Part shown: piece by piece, positions 13,601 through 26,700 of the stretch
How the letters are laid out: every line of letters begins with the position of its first letter
Numbering within the stretch: position 1 is the stretch's first letter
NCBI RefSeq assembly: GCF_964355755.1
Contig: NC_092675.1
Span: 4,498,312 to 4,562,311, forward strand
Reading direction: 5' to 3'
DNA: 64,000 nt
Source: Antedon mediterranea
Taxonomy: Eukaryota > Echinodermata > Crinoidea > Comatulida > Antedonidae
Notes under the pieces: model-generated
Database searches by the model: none
Seen by the model: the letters and a program-made list of their open reading frames with translations, nothing else
What the model was told of the DNA's origin: nothing
Translations under genes and position numbers: made by a program

Positions 13601-16600
13601 GGCTGTTAGGGCCTAGTAAATAGGTATTGTTGTGGCATCAAGTTTCAAGAACGTAGGCCTTTAAGAACGCAGGCGGTTAGAAATGCAGAATGCTAGAAAT
13701 GCAAGAAACATGTCCTTCTAGGAACGGAGACTATAGATGCTGCAACATCATTGTCAATTCATTTGAGTTGATCAGATTTTTAAATGTTGCTTGGGTATTA
13801 TTTAAACAAATGTTGAAACTGTCTGAAATCGCTTCTAGAAAGTTTTTGCCAACAAACAATGTTTACTAAATTTTATTCAAAGTATTGTACTGCATGCTGT
13901 AAATACAGTACTTCCTTGAATAGATAGTTTGATTCTATGTATGCACCAGCGAGATGTAATAAGCCGAAGGCTAGAGGGCGGACTCCAGACTGACAAGTGA
14001 TTCCAACAGGAGGGGGAACCAACAAGTTGTTCCCTCTCCATGGAGAATCACTTTTTGAACTGCGATAACATTGTTGGTTGACATCCAGCCTTCAGCTACA
14101 TAAAATCATTGGTAGGCACATATCTGCTGCCCTCTATAATATCAATACACTGAACCTCCTAAATACATGTTTGCTGCCCCCTATAGTATGCTCAATCTTT
14201 ACAGTGTATAAATATACCAATATCTTCACAAGAAAATGGTTTTATCATAGAGCTGTACAAATTCACAGCTCTGTATTCTCATAAAGACTTGTGTACAACT
14301 TTTGTGTGTGAATTTTTGAATTTAATTTTATGACGTGGTTTTATTTAAAAATTTGGACTAATTGTGAATGCCTTCATATAGATAAAAGTTTGTTCCCTAC
14401 TCAAAAAGTTTGCAATTGTAAAAAAAAAAAAATCATTGTTATTGGTTCATATTGAAAGAACCATGCTTCATTAATTTTACATTATTTAAGAATTTGGACA
14501 ATGAACCTAGCAGGTTACGCTCAGAATATGGCTATCTGAATATAGAGCTTTTAAAGTATTAAAGTTCACGGCCTTCAGCTATTGTGGAAGGTTTTTAATC
14601 TCTCTCTCTCAAGTGATTGATATTCTAATCAAGTATTGCTAAAATAAATCAGGTTATCTGAAAGATAATATGCAGTATTGTTAGAACTTGTCCTGTAGAG
14701 TAGAAGGCCTAGAGAACAATCAAACAGCAACGTCACTCAAGGCTACACCCTGAAAAAAGAAGCTTTGAAACGTTATCAAGATTCATAATATTAGATGGAA
14801 AAGATATTTATGCTGTTAGTATCCCAATATATGTATTGAAAAAAGTGGAAAGAAAATCATTAGAAATTAAAATGGTTCTCAAATGTTTAGTATGGTGAAA
14901 AATAAATTTTTGTTTTTAAAAAGTGTTATAAATAAAATCCACCCTAATTTGAGTTATTTTTAGCACAAAATGTAAAACCATAATATCTATTGTAAAAGAA
15001 TAAAATGGGAAAAATTGTAAAAAAAATATGTATATTAGAATTCTTTGTCTGTATTGGACATCTGGTGAAATATGTATTAATTAACTAAACCTGAAGATGA
15101 TATACAACTAAATGTAAATATTATGGTAATTACAATCATACTACACCTATAGCATAAGCAACATGGTTACTAAACATATGTCTGATAGCAACAATTGGCT
15201 TTTTCGTTTATTTTGTTTGCAATTCTATAAAAATAATTTAAAAAATATACTACAGTATTCTACTTTTAATATTTAGCAAGAATTAAATTCTTATCCGACC
15301 TAAAAAAAATCTACCTTTCAATAAAAATTTGACTGGCCTACTGCACTTAATTACACTACGACTGGGAATCGAACCCAGGGCCTCTCGCACGTCTCGCAAG
15401 CGCTCTTGCCACTGAGCCATCGTAGTGTTGTGGCAGCGGTTTCAGTCAAGTCTATGACACCCTAGCCTAACCAAAAAAAAAAACACCTAATTTATTTTAG
15501 TCCTTAATTATGCTATTTTGTGATTGCAGAACCTCTACTAAAAAAAAGTTCCATGTCAACCTAAATTATATATTTATGGACTATGAACAATTTTAATTGT
15601 TGTTCTTTATTTACTCAAATCAAACATGAATAACCAGGATGGTAATTTTATCTTTCTATTATTATTTTCAATTGGAATAAATTAACTAAATTTATATTTT
15701 AGAATTAGAAAGTTATTATATTTTATGCATAACATTTTAATATACAAATAAAATGGCCTTGATCATCCAATGAAAAAAAAAATAAACCTCCTCATAGAAT
15801 CACTTGGTATCTTGAATATCTAAGCCTATACTTATAATCATGGTTAGGCCTGCTTTTGTGCCACCACCATGCCTCTACGCCTACCTGATCACCTGCACCT
15901 ATATCTTCCTCCTTCTTGTCGATGTGAACAGCAGCAGCAATCTCTGTGGCTTGCTCTTCCAATGCGACGAGTACATTACAAGTTTCGAAGTCAAAACCTA
16001 AAAATAAAAATCAATTTTCGATTTGATTTTCTTGTATCAAATCTTATCTCAAATTATTATATTTTGTTGAAAGTATAAAAAATATGACATCATTATTCAG
16101 AGAGAAATAAAATATACTAGGAAAATAAAGATTACTGATCAAAGGTCATACAATAATTAATAATTTTACCTGGTTGAAATATAACCTTTCATCATTCAAT
16201 CACCTCATGCCATTATTTATAGTACCATTACACTCATAAACATTAATTATTTGTATAAATTAATATTAGTATCTCTAGAATATACTAAATTAGACTTTCT
16301 TAATCAAAGATTATTATTATTCTCCTTATATTTTATTAGGGCTGTAACTGTGAAATCTACTTCCTTTATAAATATATCATCAGATTTATAGTTTTGGAAG
16401 ATGCTCAGTTATATTCATGACCAGCTATCAATTTTGTATTCAACAATTTGGGAATTAAAAAGCTGCATTTTATATAAAACCAGACTGTAAATTATCAATT
16501 AATGTTGAAATATATAGATACATTATGTTATAAGCTATGTCCTTTACCAGTAGCAATTGTACATCTTGTACAACAATTAGTATATAAATACAGTACATAG

Positions 16601-19600
16601 AAATTGAATGGGTTAACAGAGATAACCAATTGAATATTAAATTCAAGTCATTGTTTAATAAACATTGGTTTATGGCTACTTGTTTACTGAAAAAAAGTAG
16701 GCGTGTCCCTAAACAATAGAACTGTATTATAGTATAGTATACACACATACATTATTATAATGTGACTGTTTAAACAAAGGATGACTTTACAGTTTTAGAT
16801 CATAATATGGTAGTGTGACAGCAATGACTATGTTCAACTGTAAAGAAATAATGATATCAAGCAAACCAATAAAGTTACATTGCTGATTCAACAATGTTTA
16901 ATTATGTACCCTCACAGTCTTCCTTTCAATTAATGGAACATAATAAATGGATGTAACTTCAAATGAAAAAGATTTATTGAGTAAAATAAACAGAAATGTT
17001 GAGTGTCAAACCAGATTATACAAACGATTTCAATATTAGTAAACTATATGCACTGCAGTTTGACATTGTTTAAAGGTTGAATGGTTTATGTAAGCCTGTT
17101 TTCCAGTTTACATTAACATTTTTTAGTGACCCAAAACTATGTTGACATAAAGCCGGATACCTTTTTCCTGTAAAATCAAATCTGGTTAACTCAACGCAAT
17201 TTAATGTGGAATGGAAAACAGGTTCAAAGACACACACAACTATTAAGCTTAATAATAGATGGTTAATAATAGATGGAAAATAAAATTCACCAAATTTTCC
17301 AAAAAGTTTGGCATCATTAGTATTTATATACCTACATACAATTATATAAATAAAATTGTTTTTGCCAAAATATGGCTCAAAATTCTACGATTAATACATC
17401 TGTCCTTGTTATAACCCATTACTTATTAATTTACAAACCCCTTGCTATAGTATAAACTATAAATCACTGCAACAAAAGTCCAAAGTTCATCTTCAGGGGG
17501 ATTAAATAAGGGTTTTCATTAGAGAGATTATCTCTGTGAAAACAGAGCGTTGAATTATTAGAGTTTAATACCTTTTGAGGAATCATCATAGCCAATTCTT
17601 TTGATGGTATTCCTGATAACGGACTGGTAGTCGACATGTGCATTTGATGTGATCTCCCCAGCAACAAGGATCATTCCAGTCTTGGACACAGATTCTAATC
17701 ACAAATGAAAAACAACAAAACATAAGCCTGTTATTCAATGACAAATAAAGTCTTGCTAAATGTACATAAAACATTATCCTATGTTATGGACTGGGGCTAT
17801 AAGTTAGCTGTATAACTGTATCTCTAGTAAACACTGTGCTAGCTCAACAATAGTTTAATGGTAGCAGAATGCAGATAAGATTGGTTGAGAAAAGAATATT
17901 ACTGGACATTGCATGCAAAGATTATAAAATATGTGAACATATTTCAGAATGTTAAGATATTATATGCATGAATAAGAGATCAGGTGACACCTTTTAACTA
18001 CCCTGTGTCAATGGTGCATCAGGCAACATACTGAAAGTTCGCAGGTCATTCTATTATGATGAAATTCAATAGAAAAGCAGTACAGTATATGCAGGGAGTT
18101 GTAAAAACTCCCTGGTATATGTACAGAACAATCTAGGCTAGCCAACCATCTTACATGTACATTATGGGTTGTATAGATGGGATGTATGATGGAGAATGCA
18201 TGAGCTACTGTAGTGGAACTCATATTAGTAATACTGTATGTACAGGACTACTGTACATGCAGGGGTAGTGGTTTTTATTCATTGTTACGTAACAAGCTCC
18301 TTGAATAAAAATGTATATTCGTACAGTCCCTGGTCAGATAATAGTCGGATAAAAATATATATGAGCTGTCATTCATAACAATTAATGATTTCAATTTACA
18401 CATAAAGTAAACACCTTAAGGCTAACCGAATGGCCGGTACATATAAATGTATAAATTTATTTCAATTTTCAATGTATAATGATAACTGGGGGAAATATTC
18501 AGCAACTTTTAAATACTATATAGCCTAGGTATAGTGTTTTTGTTTAATACTCTGTATGATAAAAGGCTTCCCCATCCATAATAAACACTCTGTTAATGTG
18601 TGCTCTTAGTCCACAACATTGTCATGTCATGGTAAACAAGAGCTACCAATCCTTAAAAACGATCCGTGAAAAACATTGATGAGTTGTAAAATTGATTATA
18701 ATACAGGCTAAATATATGTGGAAAATATTGCATGATTTTTTAACCTGTATACAAATGACCTCTATCACATTGTAATAACTACACTTGAATAATAATCAAT
18801 TGTAAATTCAAACACTGCAAATTAAAACCACTTTATACATCAGCATAATATTATACAAAATATAATGTACTATTATAAGTATGAATATACAACATGTTTG
18901 AATGCATTTTATGTAAAGTCCTAGGAACAATCTTTCAGCTCATGAATTTCAGAAAACAGGGTTTACAAATGATCTTCAACACACAGAGGCTTATACTTGA
19001 AATGAAATGGGTGAAAATTGTGGGCTGCTGTGCAGATCCATTTATTTAGGGGGGGGGGGGGGGTCGTAGTTTCCAAGCTCTGTTTTCCAGATCTGCACCA
19101 GTAGATGAGTGATATTGTTAGGTGGTTACACATTAACTATATAACAACCAAGCATCGTTTAGAAAATTACCTGTGATGTAGCCTACGCACATCAATGATA
19201 CAGCCTATACTACGTACAAATAAAGCAGATAGGCTGAGCTGATTTATAGTATTTTCTATACTTACCACAAGCCACCTTAGCATATGGATCCTGTTTAAGA
19301 TGGGCATCCAACACGGCATCACTTACTTGATCACATATTTTATCTATAAGGAGAAGATTAAACACATTTAATATAAGCAACAAGTAGTTTGAGAAAATTG
19401 TTTGCCAGAATATACAAGATTTTCACTAATCGTAATCGGGTGTGAGCAGAAGACCCAAATTTAATAATAAATAACAGCAATTAAAAATTAATACTGACAA
19501 TTTTATTGAAGAATTCAAATATTTATGAGATGACCCCAACAAACAAGAGTTTAATTAAAAAATTTAAAATGTTCAATGTTTAAGACATGCTCTCTGTTCT

Positions 19601-22600
19601 TATGCAACTAAATAGCCATATACTACAATAAAGCCTCTCTCAGTCTCATAGAAATAATTATTTCATTTTTTTTACTAAACTGTTATTATTTTAATAAATA
19701 ATTATGAGATCCAACTGTAAATAATTAAAAAAGTAGTAAATAAAGATACTAAATCTGACCATAAAGTACATCTATAACAAAATCACTGACACCAAGGTTA
19801 TTTACAGTATTATACAGTTGGTTCTTTAAACTAAATTCTGATTGTTTAAGTTTGAATAGAATTTATATACACTTGCACAAATTCCTTGGATTTACTGAAG
19901 GTTAAACAAAATTTAAAATCACAATAGATTCAAGACAATAGTTTAAAGAATTAGGTGTGGTTTGGTCTACTTGTACATCACATTGAAAATGCAATGTGTT
20001 TTAGATTTTGAAATAAATTGAAAAATCTAGATATTTTATACTGTAGCTTATTAAAAAATTCCCAGGGAACTCCTCCTTTCAGCCCACACTATGCAAGCAA
20101 AAATCAACCAGTGTGAACTGGAATAGGCTGGTTATATAATAACATCAGATGTTTTGTACGCCAATTGCATATGGGAATTTCAACAGGCAGAGACTGAGGG
20201 CCATAATAATGTCATATAATTCAATTACAAAGCAGAAATTTAACACTCAACAGATGTGTTATAAATGTGTATTTATCGATAATGTACAGTACTGTATTTC
20301 AATGCTCAATGTTAATAATGTCAAATTGTATTTTATTCCCTAATTCAGGTTGGTTTCTCCTCTAACATATTCATCACTATTTCAGTGCATTGTTTGTGAA
20401 ATAATCAAGCTATCAATAAATGCTGTACACACTCTCTTAACTATTCAGAGAGATTAACGTCATAAAATATTCCTAATGTATTTTTGAAGATAGACAATTT
20501 GGAGAGGATACACCACTGATTAATAATAATAGAAATATCCAAATAATAGTCTAGTTTTTGAATAGCAGCTTAGCTACTGTAAATAGCAGGCAAAGGAATT
20601 ATTATACAGTAAACCTTGTAAACAACCTAGATACAAAATCAGAATAGATTAATCAAACAATGCAATTTAAATCAAACAGTGTCACAATGAAAGAACACAC
20701 CATTTAATATATTTCATCAAGTTAGATTAACTTTAACATTACAATATTTCAAACGTTCATAACGATTTCAATTTTGTTTGAATGAATGTGCAGGCAGTAC
20801 ATTTATAACAAACCATTTCCAACATTTAGTGAATCTGCCTGGAGGTGTCTAGAAAACTGATAGATCCCAGATATTTTTAAAATCCCTCTGATAATAATGG
20901 AACGATCCAAATAATGGTCCGACTTTTTGAATAGCAGCATCTTGAAATTTCTAGATCTATAAAATTCAATTTGATATCTTGCATTTTCTAGATCAGATTT
21001 AGAACACTATCTGAGATCTGAGTTTTCCAGGCACTGACACTAAAAGCTGAGGTTATTACACAGACTATAGGCCTAACACAAATTGTAAAAATTATTACAG
21101 TGTAAAAGGTTAATAAGTTCAGCAATTCATTTCACAATTATTTATCCCGCCTTTATTTCATCATCATGCATATGTTCGCTGATCACATAATTCTTCACCT
21201 ACATGCAAAGTAGACCAATCAGCTAACAATCACATGGTTATTCCATTTAAATGCCAGGGAATGGAAAATTACACACATGTTTGAACTTGAAATAGGTTCC
21301 TAATTGATGCGTCTAGCCACAAAGAAGGACCATGCATGTTCTAGATAATATATATCTGACCTAGGTAAAAATAACTAACAAAAATCATATTTTTTTGCAA
21401 TATTGATTAATAAATTTCATTCAAAATTATTGTTATTTTGACTCATTTTAACCATCAAATCCATTATCATTGGAAATATTATTTTGGTACAGTAAATCAC
21501 ATGATTAATAAATGGAATTAAATTGCTATTAAAAAACAATAGTGTGGTTTTAAAATTGTCAAATATTGTATATTTTCTTAAGCTGCCAAATATTTGACCT
21601 GGTGCATTTAATCTACCCCTACAGTAGCTAGTATTACTATTACAGTAGGTAGTGGCATTATATATAATATTAAATCTACTACAACTTTGCACCTAAGTCT
21701 ACCTAAAATCAGACTAGGGTAGCTTCCATCAGCCATTTACTAGCATTAGAGGATAACGCTAACAACAAGTCTCAGGGGCGGTTTGAAGGGGGTCCAACTA
21801 AATTTTGGAAATAAACAAAATATGATTAAAAATGCTATTCATATCACAAACATGTGTTTACCGGCGTAAAAAATAGTAATAATAATACTCGGTGTGCTTT
21901 TTATGCCCTGGGCCCCTCTATACTATTTCAGAATCCTTGATCCGTCCAGGATCGAGGAGTCTACAGTAAGCTGGGCCGTACACACCTCTTCTATTATTAG
22001 GCTATATTTAGCCTTCATTTTATCTTAGCTATAATGAGTGTATATATTATGCGCGATTTGAACGATTTGCGCAATTTGAAATTGCGCAAAAAAATTCTTG
22101 CGCAATTTGAAATTGCGCAAAGAATTCTTGCGCAATTTAAAATTGCGCAAGGATTTTGTTTTTAATATTAGTTTAAGCTAGGCCATGTAACCTAGTCAGT
22201 ATCAGTAGTTCAGACCCTAGCTAGGCTAGAGTAGTATAGCCGGCCGCCCGCACCGCGCCCGCCTGGTGGAACACCACCGCTTCGTTTTCCTTCGTCGGTT
22301 CTTCGACGGTATGCTAACTTATAACAATATTTGCACTACTAAAATAAGGAAATGCGATATTTATCTTTAATTTTGAATCATTCTTAGAAATTACTATAAA
22401 AATATGGGTGTGCATGATTTCACAATCTGTCGGAAAACCTTGCGCAATTTGCAGATTACTTGCCCAATTTAATACGTTGCTTGCGCAATTTGAGACACAT
22501 GTTTCAATTCAAATTGCGCAGGGATTTTTTTTGCGCAATTTCAAATTGCGCAAATCATTCAAATCGCGCATGACATATATAATCACTAGGCCTAGTATAT

Positions 22601-23019
22601 GCCAACTGTCTGTATCTCTATATTACTACTAATAACCAGCAGCCACAGCCAGTCAGTGTGCCACCAGGGAGGGTAGGTAGGGAGTTGTTATTTTCATTTT
22701 ATAATCAACCAAAACAAAGCAACTAGCTATCTAGAACTATGCTAGGTTATGGTTATATTATTATATTACAGAAGATTTTAGAACTGTTCACAAATGTCAG
22801 CTCCTAGCCTTGTTCTAGCCTATTGTTGTGAAAGTATCCAGCTCAACCACAACCACGTGCTGAGCCTGAGCCTAAAATTATTGGAAGTTGAAGAACGCTT
22901 TCTCATCAAACAATAATAATGCACTTACCTGGATGGCCTTCTCCTACTGATTCTGATGTAAAAAGAAACGTGTCAGACTCTGAAGAATCTCCATTACCAT
23001 TTGTAAAATTTTGAGACAT
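10658..23019 (-). CDS. MAT2A: S-adenosylmethionine synthetase (methionine adenosyltransferase), complete
   Basis: The enzyme makes S-adenosylmethionine from methionine and ATP in the cytosol. Nine coding exons on the minus strand: 22929-23019, 19266-19343, 17572-17694, 15885-15997, 13195-13344, 12307-12525, 11770-11952, 11014-11147 and 10658-10760. They total 1194 nt (397 aa; about 395 is usual). All junctions keep frame with GT-AG signals. Hallmarks are GHPDKICDQ (about residues 28-36), the signature GAGDQGLMFGYA spanning the exon 4/5 junction (131-142), and the glycine-rich ATP loop GGGAFSGKD (280-288). The C-terminus ends [14 protein letters not shown]. The start is the first ATG before the conserved [13 protein letters not shown]. 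Vertebrates split this family into MAT1A and MAT2A; a single invertebrate gene is ancestral to both, so the symbol is only nominal. Introns carry a tRNA-derived SINE, a tRNA-like element and a 521-bp inverted-repeat element. Confidence 0.97.
11226..11400 (+). repeat. Dispersed repeat family R1, copy 3 (opposite orientation, with extra 3' part)
   Basis: This repeat lies in SAM synthetase intron 7. It contains GAAGGTTTGCATGGCGAAAT and TTTGCGGTACACCACGTATA inverted relative to the 7.7- and 9.3-kb copies. It continues into GAGTTTCTCGACGTTTAAAT and ATATGCTTTGTCCTCCTCAG, a part shared with the copy at 51.3 kb. Confidence 0.7.
12680..12985 (+). mobile_element. tRNA-derived SINE
   Basis: The head looks tRNA-like: an A-box-like GAGTGGTCGAGCAGTT and a B-box-like GGGTTCGAGGCTC at RNA polymerase III promoter spacing, closing with GAGTGAGTG/CACTCACTC pairing. 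A body and tail follow (GTGCACTTTAAAGAACCTAG ... GAGTAGGGGTTACCCC), a layout common in invertebrate SINEs. It is inserted in intron 5 of SAM synthetase. End points are approximate, and no target-site duplication was identified. Confidence 0.6.
15355..15426 (-). tRNA. tRNA-like cloverleaf, probably a pseudogene or SINE head
   Basis: Read on the minus strand this 72-nt stretch folds as a full cloverleaf: acceptor ACTACGA/TCGTAGT (7 bp), D stem GCTC/GAGC, anticodon stem CTTGC/GCGAG, T stem CTGGG/CCCAG with loop TTCGATT. The anticodon loop is GAGACGT, so position 33 is A rather than the invariant U. The nominal anticodon would be GAC. The abnormal loop argues against a working tRNA. It sits in intron 4 of SAM synthetase. 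Confidence 0.5.
22050..22570. mobile_element. 521-bp inverted-repeat element built from GCGCAATTTGAAATTGCGC units
   Basis: The left end starts TGCGCGATTTGAACGATTTG. The right end is its near reverse complement (CAAATCATTCAAATCGCGCA), giving terminal arms of roughly 40 bp. Inside each arm the palindrome TTGCGCAATTTGAAATTGCG is repeated (three times near 22080-22150, twice or more near 22440-22555). The middle holds a GC-rich patch (22240-22315). No protein frame is present. It lies in intron 1 of SAM synthetase and looks like a non-autonomous foldback element; no clear target-site duplication was seen. Confidence 0.6.
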
Positions 23020-23736
23020 TGTTTATTATTTATATTGTTTTATTGAATATTATGTGTAAAGTTAAAGGCACTACTGAGAAATCTCACATCTATCGCACGC
23101 CTAGGCCACCACTCTGAGCTAGCTGGAACTACTAACGAACCACCAATCGATGAAGCTTATAAATTGATCGCGATGCTGCAGCGGCGGTGGTCACTCCTCT
23201 TTTTCTTGGCTCATTTCCTATGCAAAAACAGAGCGTTTGCTTCGCGACGTGATTGGCTGGATTTATAAGCATAAAAGATTGTCTTTCAATACAAATTTTT
23301 ACGCCACGTTGTTTAATCTTTTCACAATAAATTAAGGATTATTTGGGTAGGCCTATTATATAAATAGAAAGACATAACATCATATAAAAGACATGTCACA
23401 TCAAACATTTATGTATAAAAAAACCATACACTTGCTAAAAAACGCGCGTAAAAAGTGAGAGGGAGGCGGCGCGGGCGGCGCAGTGTGTGTGACGTGTATG
23501 AACTAGGAGAGGGGCCGGGATTGAAATAAAATCTTTCAGTTATTTTTTCTTCTTAAATATATTATTTTAGCTCCTTCCAATCACTAGACCAAGTCTTTTC
23601 TCTAATTATTTACAAAGAAAATTACTTGGATTACAAATTTCTAGGTCCTACATCTTTTTTTTTATAATAATATTAATAATCAAGATAAAAATTGAACAAA
23701 CTAGAAGTTTATTTGGCAACCACAATACAATCCAAA
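23020..23736. promoter_or_regulatory. Shared divergent promoter region, SAM synthetase / UBXN8-like
   Basis: The two start codons face away from each other across 717 bp, and both first exons begin close to this interval. It contains CpG-rich patches (CGCGACGTGATTGGCTGG near 23235, with an inverted CCAAT box; GGAGGCGGCGCGGGCGGCGC near 23465). A YY1-like AAAATGGCTGC overlaps the UBXN8 start codon. Whether one element drives both genes cannot be told from sequence. Confidence 0.6.
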
Positions 23737-26700
23737 ATGGCTGCGCCCAAGAAGGGAAGTGGTGATGGGTTGTTTTTATTTTCTTCGATTTTCTTTATCA
23801 TGGCTATTTTCGTGTATTTTAATTTTGGTATAAATGCATTCATAGAATTATTACGTTGATTTCCTTTTGTTGTTATTGCAGTTTTTAAGTTGTGAGGTAG
23901 GCCTAGGCCTAGCTAGGGGCCTAGTCATTCATGCGCTAGGGCAGCTCACTCATCATATGTCACATTGACAGTCTGGCCGGCGGAAGCCTCTCTCGTCCGC
24001 CGGCGTTGCCATTAGGCCTACTACTAGCTACTACTACTACTAGGCCTACTGGCCTACTACTCTAGGCTAGGCCTAGTTTGAACAGTGAGGTGAAAAACTG
24101 GTTTGAATGTCCATACATCTGGTCCTTTTTAATAAAAAAAATTGGATCGAAAACAAAATGATTTTAATTTAGCTGAAAAAACTGTAATTTAATGCAAAAA
24201 TAGGCCTAGTAGTAGTAGTAGTAGCTACTAGCTAGGCCCTAGTAGGTCACTTAATGGGTTTTGTTTGAATGTAACTGTTTATTTAATTTTTGTTCTCTAC
24301 AAAGTGATTATTAAAACTACATACAAAATAACATAGGCCTGGGCCTATTCAAAGTCTGAATTAATCATCATTTTTTTATGTTTTGGGGGGACAATACATC
24401 TTTAAATTGTTAAAATATATATTTTTTAATTAGAAGAAGAAGAAATTCATTCATCCATTGGTGGTGTTGTAGTAAATAGGACCCTATCTAATTGTTAGTA
24501 CAAACACACAGTATATATTATTTTTAATGAATGTTATGTGGGCTAATAATTAAAACTTTACATAATTAAAAGTGAATATCACACAAAAAAATAATTATTT
24601 ATTAACTAAATTGAAATACTGGGTTCAGTATTTAAGGGAAATATCTCCTTGAAAGTGGAAAGTTAATAAAATATTTGTAATAATGATACAGTATGATATT
24701 AATTACATAAATAATGAAACAAATATTTAGAATGAAACATTTAAGAGACCGGGCCATTAAAAAAATTAAATATGGGAATGACAGTTAATATAACCCTTTG
24801 TTTTTATAGATAAATCCAGAATATTTACAGTGACGACAAAATTTGTTTTATTGCTTGGTTTCCTCACATTCCTCGTTCATCTTTTCAAGAAGATAAAACC
24901 AAAGTTGATGCCAGTACCCGACATAAAATCTAGTATGTGTGCTTAATTTTTTTCTCATATAATAATTTTTCCATATTATTGACAATAGTAAACTGAGTGT
25001 AACTCTAATTTGATTCCAATCACGCATAATACGCACAATACGCACTACATCATCTCCTTTGCAACAAATCATTTCGCTTATATAATCTATTGTGATTTTA
25101 TCATAATGATAACCCAATAATGATATTGATTCTAAACAAATCAAATATGCCTTTTTCAAATTAGTTTAGGACCCCAGTGAGCTAGAGATAAAGATTGTCA
25201 ACCATTGTCAGTGTGCTCCCATCACACAAACACTATCTGACATTGCCTACCATTTTATATAATGAGTCATACCGAAGATAGTTTAACAATGGGTCATAGA
25301 TAGATAGAATAAAACAATCAAGATATAGAGAGCCTCTGCAACGTATCTTCACTAATCATTGATAAGACTAATATTGAGCACCAAATAAATATTCAAATTA
25401 TTATATAATCATCGACCTATAAATTATGTTATGTTATTATACCGTAAATCTTCTAATAGTAACCCACACTCTAATATTAACCCCCTTCTAATAATAACCC
25501 ACCTTATAAGTCAATCTATAATAATAACCAACTACTCTAATAGTAACCTATGGGGGTTACTATTAGAAACTTATGAAAATAAGGAGATAATGCATGTTGA
25601 TCTCGGGAGTGGGGAAGGATTGACTGTTTTTGAGTTTATAAAATAAAGTTAGAGTTCAACCAAATTTGTTTATTCGTACTGTTTTATTATTTTGCTATGA
25701 GTTGCTTACCGGAAAAGTTAGGGGTGTGTTACTATTTCCAGGTGCCTAATTTAAGATTAGTAATAGTAACCCACTACTCTAATAGTAACCCCCCTTCTAA
25801 TAGTAACCCACCCCCTAAAAACAATAAAAAAATAATAACCCATGGTTACAATTTGAAGATTTACGTATTTACCGTACAAGTTCCACACTGCTCATTGCTG
25901 TCGTATAAAACATTATCATAATTTGGATATTCAAGTCAATTCTATCTGTACCATATTCAAGTATAAAACCATTCTTTTACCATATTGGATCTTGCTGTAG
26001 AGTGCTGTAACCCAGGACCGTTAAAATTCTAGTCCAGTCGTGACAGCCAAAACCTAAATGTAAAACTTCATAAATGCTAGACTAAAAATAATTATAATCC
26101 ATGTTAAAAAATCAATTGTTTTAACCCTTTGAAGACGCGAGGTTTCTACCCCTAGTGACTGAGGCTAAATAAGGTATTTTTAATAGGTTTAGGAAAAATG
26201 CAAAATACTTTTTTATGACTGTAACTTTCATTGAAGGTTTTTTGTTACAATTTTTTGTTATAGAATATTCAAAAGATGAGCTTAAATCCAAACAATCTGA
26301 TCATTGGCTTATGAAACAAGAAGAAACAGACACAAAGGTTAAATTTCAAATTAATATTGGCATTAGGCTAGAACTATTTTTACAATGATACAAGCACACG
26401 TAAAAATTGTTTACACTAGAACAAAATATAGTATATGGTTAAAAGCAGAGATTGAAGGTTGAAAGACGGTTTAACAAAAGAAAAAAAAGAGTAAAGACGA
26501 GAGACCTCGGCAAAAAAGACGGGGTAATAGCTTACTTTCAGATGCTATGTCGGAAGGAGACAGAGAAGAAGATGGAGGAGAAAGAAAACATACCGCATTT
26601 GAATTATTACAAATTGAACCTTGACCTTGTCTTCATCAGCGATTGAACATTTTTTTGCTGACTTTGAACATCTTATTTATTTTATTTATTTCTTTTATGC

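Noticed and set aside
24848-25159. 103-codon minus-strand ORF over UBXN8 exon 2
   Set aside because: It is antisense to a well-supported exon and intron, without any family resemblance.
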